Source of the DNA: Methanocalculus sp.
GTDB taxonomy: Archaea; Halobacteriota; Methanomicrobia; Methanomicrobiales; Methanocorpusculaceae
Reading direction: 5' to 3'
Length of the DNA stretch: 5,977 bases
NCBI RefSeq assembly: GCF_029762515.1
Contig: NZ_JARVGN010000105.1
Span: forward strand, 1-5,977
The notes beneath the pieces are model-generated. The model ran no database searches, was not told the DNA's origin, and worked only from the letters and a program-made list of their open reading frames with translations. Below are positions 1 through 5,144 of this stretch, piece by piece (the stretch's first letter is position 1; every line of letters starts with the position of its first letter). Both the position numbers and the translations under genes were made by a program.

Positions 1-231
1 GGTCGAGAGGAGGATCAAAACAGCAACCAGAAGGCCGTACATCCCCTGTGTCTGGGGAACAGCCTGAAATACGAGTGCCTGCCCGAACTTCTCGGGCTTG
101 ATGGCAATCACTCCGGCACCGGTGGCGCCGGCAATACCGACACCCATGCCGGATCCGATGGCAGACAGTCCTACCGCGAGCCCGGCACCGGTGACTGCCA
201 GAATAAATCCGGGTGTTAGTTCAGGTATCAT
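1..231 (-). CDS. atpK: A1AO (V-type) ATP synthase subunit K, rotor-ring proteolipid (partial, C-terminus outside window)
   Basis: Encodes the membrane rotor subunit that carries the coupling ion (H+ or Na+) through the AO sector. The 77 visible residues make one full helical hairpin: a glycine-rich first helix (roughly residues 8-35, repeated small-residue G-x-G patterns such as GSGMGVGIAG), a short polar loop around KPEKFG, and a second helix containing LVFQAVPQTQGMYG. The P-x-TQ-x-YG motif matches the ion-site helix of V-type proteolipids, including the Thr-Gln pair known from Enterococcus NtpK. The usual Glu three residues before that proline is Gln here, so this hairpin has no carboxylate; I infer a second, carboxylate-bearing hairpin beyond the window edge. 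The ATG overlaps the atpI stop as ATGA, and a good Shine-Dalgarno (GGAGGATGA, 235-243) lies four bases upstream, which fixes the start. The reading frame is still open at position 1. Confidence 0.93.
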   Translation of the reverse strand, partial: MIPELTPGFILAVTGAGLAVGLSAIGSGMGVGIAGATGAGVIAIKPEKFGQALVFQAVPQTQGMYGLLVAVLILLST

Positions 232-2207
232 GGTTCATCCTCCGGAAGAATGGTCTTCCTACGATCCGTTGCAAATGGCTGGAAAAGGCGGCCGCCTCCT
301 TCATAAAAGTGGCCAAAGAACTCGACATACTGGAGCCGGAGGGCATGGATAAATCCGCCCAGGGACTGGAGCAGGAAGTTTGCCAGATGGCCGCCGACTG
401 CAAACAGTACCGCAACGATGGCGAGATACGGGTGGACAGATCCGATCATCTCAGAGAGGATATTCACGGTCATCGCAATCCCGGCAGTTGCGAGTGCAAG
501 CGCAAGAATCCTTGTATAACTGAGCCAGTCCCCAAGGAACCCCGTGATGCTGAAGAACCCAAGAGGCCCTTCGAAGGTGAGGATCAGGGCAGCGGCTGCT
601 GCTGCTCCTGCTCCCGATACAAAAAGAAGGGGAAGTGGAATCTCCGCCCATCCGAAGAATGCGAAGAGAAGAACTGCCGCACAGGGCTGGAGTATAAACC
701 AGACCCCCTGTTCTTTGAGCATCTTCCTGAGTTCACCCGCTTTGATATTGCTGTATGCAGCGATTCCAAGGCCCATGTTCAGGTGAAAAATCCCAAAGAG
801 AAGGGCGGCGGTGAGGATGGTGATTGGATCCATCAGGGGATCGATTAATACGAAGGGCGGGGATATGCCGAAGAATCTCGGGAGGAGATCCCCAAAGAAG
901 CCCCCCTGTACGATACCGAAGAGAATGCCGGAGATACCGCAGGCAAAAAGGATAAACGAGAAGTCACGGGTTGACCCCGGGTACCATGCAGGGCCTGCAA
1001 GGAGGGCTGCTGCAACCAATGCAAGCAGCAGCCCGTAGCCCGCATCCCCAAGCATCACCCCGAAGGTGATGACGAGGACCGGAGCAATAAAAAACGTCGG
1101 ATCCACCTCACGGTACCGGGGCGGGGCAAATGTCGTGGTGAGTGACCTAAACGGCGAGAGCCAGCGTGGATGATTGTATGCAACAGGAACAGCGGCATCC
1201 CCGTCCTTCCCCGGAACAGCACGGTAGATCATGGTGCCACCTGCATGAAGATCCCCGATCTTCTCAAGGAGAGGGAGATCATGGCTTTTAATCCAGCCTG
1301 AATAAAGCCTGAGATCGCGGGTTGAGCCGGTGAGGGCGGCGGCATCAACTGCATCCCGTGCAATTCCGAGGTCCTCTGCAAGCCCGGCAAGCAGTTGAAG
1401 GTATTCTGAGCTTTTCTCCCGCAGGCAATTCTGTATCTCTTCATCTTCCTGATGGAGAGCATCCTTCTCTTTCCGGATATGTTCAAGCGCCTCAGGAACA
1501 GAACTCCCATGTTCGCCGAAGGTAAAATCCGCAAAACCCCTTGAACGGAGGAGTGCATCAACTCTTTCGGCAACACGTGAATGCGCAAGGACGACTGCGA
1601 TCATCCCCTCTTCCTCCAGCCTGCATGCAGAGTGCGCAATTGCCTCTGATATTCCCTCTTCCTCAAAAAGTGCGTTTAAATCCTCGCATTCACCGGTTGG
1701 AATGAGCCCTGCCCTGATGGTGATGAAACGGGATGGCTCACGCGGAGGGAGGGCCTCTCCAACGCACCGAAAGAGGAGAAGATGCTCTTCATCTTCATCA
1801 AGGCGTGCGAAACGCTCATGGATAGCTGAACGGCGAACCCGGCAGGAGAGGATCTCCGAGATCACCGGGTTATACCTGTCCACCACCTTCAGCAGTGAGG
1901 CGGGATCAGATCGCTCTGCCGGAACCGGGGATTTCCGATCCGGGAAGAAGAAACCGGTGATCCTTCCCTGCTCTTCCCTGTGATCATGGAGCGCCTCCAC
2001 AGCACGCTCGGTCCGGGCCTGGGCAGCTGCGAGTGCCTGCCGGATCTCATCCCTTTGCACCGGTGAGATAAGGTGGAGGAGGTGCTCGTCACCGGTGATC
2101 GGGGTCAGTTCAAGAATCCCCTCTTCATGGAGAGCTGAGAGGAACGGTGCTGCATACCGGCGATGGATCCCCACCGTCACCTTCTGCATCTCAGCCGGAT
2201 AGAACAT
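228..2207 (-). CDS. atpI: A1AO (V-type) ATP synthase subunit I (membrane stator, a-subunit homologue)
   Basis: 659 residues, the usual size for archaeal subunit I. This subunit holds the ion half-channels next to the K ring and tethers the peripheral stalks. Residues 1-360 form the hydrophilic domain, with coiled-coil stretches near 50-80 and 240-275; about seven or eight membrane segments follow from residue 370. Family hallmarks are visible: REVDPTFFIAP and FGVMLGDAGYG at 366-392, SYTRILALALATAG at 563-576 with Arg566, and HALRLQYVEFF at 621-631 with Arg624 and Glu629. Arg566 and Arg624 correspond to the two essential arginines of yeast Vph1 (my alignment from memory). The start ATG at 2207 is preceded directly by GGAGGGGAGG and gives the expected N-terminus (FYPAEMQKV). 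It overlaps atpH by 17 bp and atpK by 4 bp, so the three are co-transcribed and probably translationally coupled. Confidence 0.97.
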   Translation of the reverse strand: MFYPAEMQKVTVGIHRRYAAPFLSALHEEGILELTPITGDEHLLHLISPVQRDEIRQALAAAQARTERAVEALHDHREEQGRITGFFFPDRKSPVPAERSDPASLLKVVDRYNPVISEILSCRVRRSAIHERFARLDEDEEHLLLFRCVGEALPPREPSRFITIRAGLIPTGECEDLNALFEEEGISEAIAHSACRLEEEGMIAVVLAHSRVAERVDALLRSRGFADFTFGEHGSSVPEALEHIRKEKDALHQEDEEIQNCLREKSSEYLQLLAGLAEDLGIARDAVDAAALTGSTRDLRLYSGWIKSHDLPLLEKIGDLHAGGTMIYRAVPGKDGDAAVPVAYNHPRWLSPFRSLTTTFAPPRYREVDPTFFIAPVLVITFGVMLGDAGYGLLLALVAAALLAGPAWYPGSTRDFSFILFACGISGILFGIVQGGFFGDLLPRFFGISPPFVLIDPLMDPITILTAALLFGIFHLNMGLGIAAYSNIKAGELRKMLKEQGVWFILQPCAAVLLFAFFGWAEIPLPLLFVSGAGAAAAAALILTFEGPLGFFSITGFLGDWLSYTRILALALATAGIAMTVNILSEMIGSVHPYLAIVAVLFAVGGHLANFLLQSLGGFIHALRLQYVEFFGHFYEGGGRLFQPFATDRRKTILPEDEP

Positions 2208-2523
2208 CCTCCCCTCCGGTGACTACGGCTATGATTGCAGAAACCGCACTATCCTTTCGTGAGGCAGCAGCAGACATAATCTCTTCAACACGCCGATCCG
2301 TTTCAGAAGCGATTTCTCGGGCTTTTCCCTCAGAATCCTGTATTAAACGGTTAACGGTTTCTTCTGCCTCTGCTGAAGCCTTCTTCAGTTCATCTTCGGT
2401 ATATGCTGCCGCTTCTTTCCTGGCGGAACTGACTGCTTTTTCTGCCTCATCTTCAGCAGCCTTGATCCGTGAGATCGCCTCTTCCTCCACCTTCAGGACA
2501 GCCTCGATATCATGAACCGGCAT
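2191..2523 (-). CDS. atpH: A1AO (V-type) ATP synthase subunit H (peripheral stalk)
   Basis: 110 residues. AhaH/AtpH pairs with subunit E to make the peripheral stalk that joins the A1 head to subunit I. The protein is almost entirely charged helix: residues 5-85 are Glu/Lys/Ala-rich with heptad-like spacing (for example EAEKAVSSARKEA and EEIMSAAASRK), with no membrane segment, followed by a short hydrophobic then Gly-rich tail (AIIAVVTGG). Low-complexity coiled coil alone would be weak evidence, but the size and its place directly before atpI and atpK match the standard archaeal order H-I-K-E-C-F-A-B-D. It is the first gene of the operon here. An in-frame stop lies 25-27 bp upstream of the ATG with no other start codon between, so ATG 2523 is fixed. 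No Shine-Dalgarno precedes it, and a TTAATAA sits 25-31 bp upstream, which suggests a leaderless mRNA. Confidence 0.9.
   Translation of the reverse strand: MPVHDIEAVLKVEEEAISRIKAAEDEAEKAVSSARKEAAAYTEDELKKASAEAEETVNRLIQDSEGKAREIASETDRRVEEIMSAAASRKDSAVSAIIAVVTGGEDVLSG
2208..2217 (-). promoter_or_regulatory. Ribosome binding site of atpI
   Basis: Read on the minus strand this is GGAGGGGAGG, ending directly at the atpI ATG. The upstream GGAGG copy has a 5-base spacing to the start and is the more plausible pairing site for the 16S rRNA tail. It lies inside the end of atpH, which fits translational coupling within the operon, and it decides the atpI start at 2207 over the internal Met at residue 7. 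Confidence 0.75.
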
Positions 2524-2639
2524 GATTGTGTTTATAGATTGACCCCGTTATTAACCTACGCCCTCATAGTATTCTTTATCTGATCATAGAGAGGAGAGAT
2601 GATATCCGGCACCAAATATGCCGGATCGGGGAAGAATCA
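2524..2639. promoter_or_regulatory. Divergent promoter region between the ATP synthase operon and glucokinase gene
   Basis: 116 bp between two divergent starts. On the minus strand TTAATAA (2548-2554) lies 25-31 bp before the atpH ATG, the spacing expected of an archaeal TATA box serving a leaderless transcript. On the plus strand candidate TATA elements for the glucokinase gene are TTTATAG (2531-2537), the same TTATTAA block (2548-2554), and TTTAT (2575-2579); I cannot choose between them. The 3' half contains a purine-rich GAGGAGAG followed by ATG (2599) and an inverted repeat, which are listed separately. Element assignment is by eye. Confidence 0.5.
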
Positions 2640-2655
2640 ATGCAGGGAATCCTGA
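2599..2655 (+). other. Possible 18-codon upstream ORF overlapping the glucokinase start
   Basis: An ATG at 2599 follows GAGGAG (2591-2596), a better Shine-Dalgarno than the one before the glucokinase gene. The frame encodes 18 codons (MISGTKYAGS then GKNQCRES) and stops with TGA at 2653-2655, inside the glucokinase coding sequence and in a different frame from it. Such an overlap could couple or limit translation of the downstream gene, or be chance. There is no conservation evidence available here. Confidence 0.25.
2604..2626. promoter_or_regulatory. Inverted repeat (hairpin or operator) just before the glucokinase start
   Basis: ATCCGGC (2604-2610) and GCCGGAT (2620-2626) are perfect 7-bp inverted repeats around a 9-base AT-rich centre. 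It ends 13 bases before the glucokinase ATG. If transcribed it would form a hairpin next to the weak GGGGA ribosome site at 2628-2632; as DNA it could be an operator for a dimeric repressor. It lacks a following T-run, so it is not a typical intrinsic terminator. Confidence 0.4.
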
Positions 2656-3596
2656 CAGCAGATATCGGCGGCACATACAGCAGGTTCGCCGGGTTCACTC
2701 TTGGTGATGATGGTACCATATCCCGGCTGAATGCTGTTTCGCTCACAACGAGCAGTTTCAGTTCATTTGACGATCTGATCGAAGAGGCCCTCATGTACGC
2801 AGCCCCGGCTTCGGGCTCTTCATGGGAGGCGATGGTGCTTGCGGTACCGGGATTGGTCAGGGATGGCGTGCCTGGAATCCTGCCCAATGTTCCTTGGCTG
2901 GCTGATATACGCACCCTCAAAACAAAGATGCCGGAGACAGAGATCCACCTGATCAATGATTTTGTTGCCCAGGCATATGCCTGCCTGCTGGAGACAGGGC
3001 TTGCGGGAGAGGTGATACAGGAAGGAAGATCCGGGGATGGCGGCGTCATTGCAGTTGTCGGCGCCGGAACCGGCCTTGGCCATTGTGCAATCAGAAAGGG
3101 AGCGGGCGATAGTATCTGTGTTATTCCTTCAGAGGCCGGCCATGCCGCCTTCCCCTTCTATAGAGGCGATGAGGCTCGTTTCATGGAGTATCTCATGGAG
3201 AGAACCGGAATAAAGCACCCGCATAACGATCTGGTGGTGAGTGGCCCCGGTCTCGCCCACCTGCATGCATGGCTGACCGGCGAGATGCTTCCTCCAAATC
3301 AGGTTGTCAGGAGAATAGGGCCTGATTCAGAGACAACAGAGTTTTTTGCCCGGTTCTATGCACGTGCATGCAAAAATTATGTGCTCAACACCCTCTCAAC
3401 AGGCGGCCTCTTCATCACCGGCGGTGTTGCGATGAGAAATCCGTTCCTCGTGATGAACGATTCTTTCCGTGAGGAGTTCATCGATGCTCCGCATTACCAG
3501 GATATGCTCGAAACAATCCCCGTTTCCCTTGTTTGTGACGAAGATGTGGGGCTCCTCGGAGCAGTACGGTACGGCATGCTGAACCTCAGAGGATGA
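2640..3596 (+). CDS. glk: Glucokinase, bacterial Glk type (PF02685 family)
   Basis: 318 residues, close to the 321 of E. coli Glk; phosphorylates glucose to glucose 6-phosphate with ATP in the cytoplasm. The actin/hexokinase-fold motifs appear in order: phosphate-1 ADIGGTYSR (7-15), the LINDFVAQA segment (104-112) whose Asp107 matches the catalytic base Asp100 of E. coli Glk, phosphate-2 GAGTGLG (141-147), the sugar-contact motif SEAGH (164-168), SGPGL (201-205), the adenosine motif TGGLFITGGV (254-263), and GLLGA near the C-terminus. By alignment from memory the E. coli Glu187 contact is Asp197 here. Most archaea use ADP-dependent or ROK-type glucokinases, so this type suggests old transfer from bacteria; base composition looks like its neighbours. 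ATG 2640 is the only in-frame start upstream of the first motif; its GGGGA site (2628-2632) is weak. Sugar specificity cannot be proved from sequence. Confidence 0.92.
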   Translation: MQGILTADIGGTYSRFAGFTLGDDGTISRLNAVSLTTSSFSSFDDLIEEALMYAAPASGSSWEAMVLAVPGLVRDGVPGILPNVPWLADIRTLKTKMPETEIHLINDFVAQAYACLLETGLAGEVIQEGRSGDGGVIAVVGAGTGLGHCAIRKGAGDSICVIPSEAGHAAFPFYRGDEARFMEYLMERTGIKHPHNDLVVSGPGLAHLHAWLTGEMLPPNQVVRRIGPDSETTEFFARFYARACKNYVLNTLSTGGLFITGGVAMRNPFLVMNDSFREEFIDAPHYQDMLETIPVSLVCDEDVGLLGAVRYGMLNLRG

Positions 3597-3609
3597 GCTG
3601 ATCAGGAGG

Positions 3610-3620
3610 CTTTTTATTTT
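3610..3620 (+). promoter_or_regulatory. TATA-like element before the chorismate mutase gene
   Basis: CTTTTTATTTT in the 45-bp gap after the glucokinase stop is centred about 27 bases before the chorismate mutase ATG. That is the expected distance from an archaeal TATA box to the start of a leaderless transcript, so the mutase may have its own promoter in addition to read-through from the glucokinase gene. The same T-run could also serve as a terminator for the upstream gene. Confidence 0.4.
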
Positions 3621-3641
3621 ACCGGGTGAGAGAGATTCCAC

Positions 3642-3926
3642 ATGACCATTGATGAGATCCGCGAGGAGATTGCAACAATAGATGCCGGGATTGTCGATCT
3701 GATCAAAAGGCGGCAGTCGCTGGCCGGAATGATGGCACATGAGAAGGTGAAGGCAGGCAGGCCGCCGGTCGACCCCGCACAGCGGGAGCAGGTGATCTCC
3801 CGGGCAGTGGATCGGGCGGTTGAGGCGGGTATCGATCCGACAGGTGTACGGGAGATCTTTAACAGGCTTGTCGTGATGAGCGAGGATAAGCAGAGAGGAT
3901 GCATGGGTGATGGAAACCTGCCGTGA
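3642..3926 (+). CDS. aroQ: Chorismate mutase, AroQ class, free-standing
   Basis: 94 residues, an all-helical AroQ domain with no prephenate dehydratase or dehydrogenase attached. It converts chorismate to prephenate, the committed step to Phe and Tyr. Compared with the E. coli P-protein mutase domain (from memory), the active-site set is present: Arg7 (R11), Arg24 (R28), Lys35 (K39), Asp44 (D48), Arg48 (R51), Glu49 (E52), Ser80 (S84) and Gln84 (Q88). Spacing agrees except for one extra residue between Asp44 and Arg48 (PPVDPAQRE instead of a D-x-x-RE form), located in the loop before helix 2. The protein ends about ten residues after Gln84. ATG 3642 starts at the expected first helix (IDEIREEI). 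It follows the glucokinase gene by 45 bp on the same strand with a TATA-like element between, so co-transcription is possible but not required. No other aromatic pathway gene is adjacent. Confidence 0.92.
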   Translation: MTIDEIREEIATIDAGIVDLIKRRQSLAGMMAHEKVKAGRPPVDPAQREQVISRAVDRAVEAGIDPTGVREIFNRLVVMSEDKQRGCMGDGNLP

Positions 3927-3940
3927 TGGAGTGTTTCACA

Positions 3941-4010
3941 GTATAAAGGAATAAAAAAGTGAGTGAAATAAATACAAATGACAATATCTCTTTTTCTATG
4001 CTTTTCTATA
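3941..4010. terminator. Convergent T-rich terminator region, both strands
   Basis: On the plus strand, after the chorismate mutase stop, TCTCTTTTTCT (about 3987-3997) and CTTTTCTAT (about 4001-4009) are T-rich tracts of the kind that end archaeal transcripts. On the minus strand, after the small gene ending at 3996, the sequence reads ACTTTTTTATTCCTTTATAC (3941-3960). No strong GC hairpin was found, consistent with archaeal oligo-T termination. The plus-strand tracts reach into the last codons of the opposing gene. Confidence 0.5.
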
Positions 4011-4175
4011 GATATTCAGCCCGATCTTGATCTCATCATCATCAGGTAGTCCAATATTTCCCTCACTCGATGCAATGATGACCGATTTACCTGACTTTGA
4101 AATGCCGAAATCTTTTGTGAGATCCACTTCGATGATCAGTTTCGATCCCTCTCTCTTCATCTCCATATTCTTCAT
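3996..4175 (-). CDS. Small conserved protein of unknown function (59 aa)
   Basis: I do not recognise a named family with certainty, although similar short proteins (basic start, hydrophobic strand KLIIEVDL, then SKSGKSVIIASSEGN, ending IKIGLNIYRK) seem familiar from methanogens and bacteria. The alternation of charged and hydrophobic residues suggests a small beta-rich soluble protein with no signal peptide or membrane segment; the SGKS is not a P-loop, as the surrounding GxxxxGK pattern is absent. The frame is open up to ATG 4274, but the extra 33 residues (Cys/His/Ser-rich) do not look like this kind of fold and have no ribosome site, so I place the start at ATG 4175; ATG 4166 and 4160 are also possible. 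It is convergent with the chorismate mutase gene and divergent from the Cache protein gene, hence probably a single-gene unit. Confidence 0.65.
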   Translation of the reverse strand: MKNMEMKREGSKLIIEVDLTKDFGISKSGKSVIIASSEGNIGLPDDDEIKIGLNIYRKA

Positions 4176-4316
4176 GATGCTGATCTCTTGCACCGCTCTG
4201 CAATGAAGCTGCCGGGAGATGATCCGGTGAGTATTGAGATGTGATGAGGTGAACTGACAGGCAATTACCATCATGCAGTCGATCGATTCTTAAGATATGA
4301 GGAGATACAATTCCTG
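4176..4316. promoter_or_regulatory. Divergent intergenic region with two adjacent 8-bp palindromes
   Basis: 141 bp between the chosen start of the small unknown gene (minus) and the Cache protein gene (plus). TCGATCGA (4279-4286) and TCTTAAGA (4288-4295) are perfect 8-bp palindromes one base apart, placed where a plus-strand promoter for the 4317 start would lie; TTAAGATA (4290-4297) is the only TATA-like stretch I see. GAGGAG (4299-4304) is a purine-rich ribosome site, 12 bases from ATG 4317, rather far. If the small gene starts at 4175, its transcript would have a leader of unknown length from this region. Confidence 0.35.
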
Positions 4317-5144
4317 ATGCAATCTTCCCATGCGATCATTATTGCCATTGCCTGCCTGCTTGCCGGAGTAGTCATCGGAATGGTAGTTATCCCTGTACCT
4401 GATGCGGATCCTGATGATGATGCGGCGATGATCCTTCTCAGGCTCCAGTCAGAGATCTCAGCATCGCTGGAGACGCTTGATACCAAACTGGCATCCGCTG
4501 CATATGATCTCGGATCAACCGGCCTTGATAACAAGGCGGCACGGGATATCCTGCTTGAAATAAGCAGTATCCATCCGGCGGTCATCGACAGCACCACCGT
4601 CAGCCCGGAAGGCATCATTCTTGCTGCTGAACCATTCTTACACCACGATGTGGAAGGCGTGGATGTCTCGGATCAGAAAGCAACACAGCAGATTCTTGCA
4701 ACCCACCGCCCGATCATGAGCGGCATTATTCCGGTGGCAGAGGGAGGCGATGCATCGTTTATCAGCGCACCCGTCTTCAGCAGGGGCGGGATCGCGAGCG
4801 AGCCGCCGGGGAGGTTCCTTGGGTTCACCTCCATCGTGTTTCAACCGCACCTCCTGATCGGGGAGGCGGCTGAGCCGGTTGTTTCCGGAAAACCCTATTC
4901 GATCACCGTCGTCGATACTGACGGCCGTGTCCTCTATGATACCGATCCGGAACAGATCGGGCTCCCCCTTGACGATCCCGTCTATACCGCCTATCCCGTG
5001 CTCGTTGAGTTCGTCACCCGGGTCACAAAGGAGCGGCAGGGGCAGGGGAGCTATATCTTCCGTGACCAGACAAAAGAGGCTGTCTGGACGACCGTATCAC
5101 TGCACGGGACAGAGTGGCGGGTGGCGGTCACACGGACTCTATGA
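4317..5144 (+). CDS. Membrane-anchored extracellular Cache/PDC-type sensor-domain protein
   Basis: 275 residues. Residues 6-26 are one strongly hydrophobic segment (AIIIAIACLLAGVVIGMVVI), a signal anchor or uncleaved signal, followed by an acidic linker (DADPDDD) that would lie outside the cell. A long amphipathic helix (about 38-68) then leads into an alpha/beta region with VSPEGIILAAEP (96-107), FLGFTSIVF, and ITVVDTDGRVLYDTDPEQIG, the latter typical of Cache-type ligand-binding domains in chemoreceptors and histidine kinases (VxDxxGxVLxDxxxxxIG). The protein stops after the C-terminal strand (EWRVAVTRTL), with no second membrane segment and no kinase, HAMP, GGDEF or methyl-accepting domain. 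I infer a surface ligand-binding protein that either acts through a partner or binds solute itself; the ligand is unknown. ATG 4317 is the only sensible in-frame start. It converges on the binding-protein gene, the stop codons overlapping by 6 bp. Confidence 0.75.
   Translation: MQSSHAIIIAIACLLAGVVIGMVVIPVPDADPDDDAAMILLRLQSEISASLETLDTKLASAAYDLGSTGLDNKAARDILLEISSIHPAVIDSTTVSPEGIILAAEPFLHHDVEGVDVSDQKATQQILATHRPIMSGIIPVAEGGDASFISAPVFSRGGIASEPPGRFLGFTSIVFQPHLLIGEAAEPVVSGKPYSITVVDTDGRVLYDTDPEQIGLPLDDPVYTAYPVLVEFVTRVTKERQGQGSYIFRDQTKEAVWTTVSLHGTEWRVAVTRTL

Noticed and set aside
580..610. GCAGCGGCTGCTGCTGCTCC short repeat
   Set aside because: It encodes an alanine run in a membrane segment of atpI (residues about 535-540) and reads as codon repetition, not a separate repeat element.
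213..848. A 211-codon open frame on the plus strand inside atpI
   Set aside because: It is the antisense shadow of atpI, whose protein shows the full family motif set; the plus-strand translation is rich in Cys, Arg and Glu with no recognisable domain.
2147..2515. A Ser/Ala-rich 122-codon open frame on the plus strand over atpH
   Set aside because: Ser/Ala-rich composition is what the complement of a Glu/Lys/Ala coiled-coil gene gives; atpH position and overlap with atpI are decisive.
2580..2586. CTGATCA before both the glucokinase and chorismate mutase genes (2580-2586 and 3598-3604) as a shared operator
   Set aside because: GATC-containing words are very common throughout this window, including in coding sequence, and the flanks of the two copies do not match.
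2576..3049. A 157-codon open frame on the minus strand across the glucokinase gene
   Set aside because: It runs opposite to the glucokinase coding sequence, which carries all expected motifs; the antisense product resembles no family.
4297..4317. A 6-codon ORF (ATG 4297, stop overlapping ATG 4317) as a leader peptide for the Cache gene
   Set aside because: Too short to judge, has no ribosome site of its own, and its AGGAG codons are better explained as the ribosome site of the main gene.
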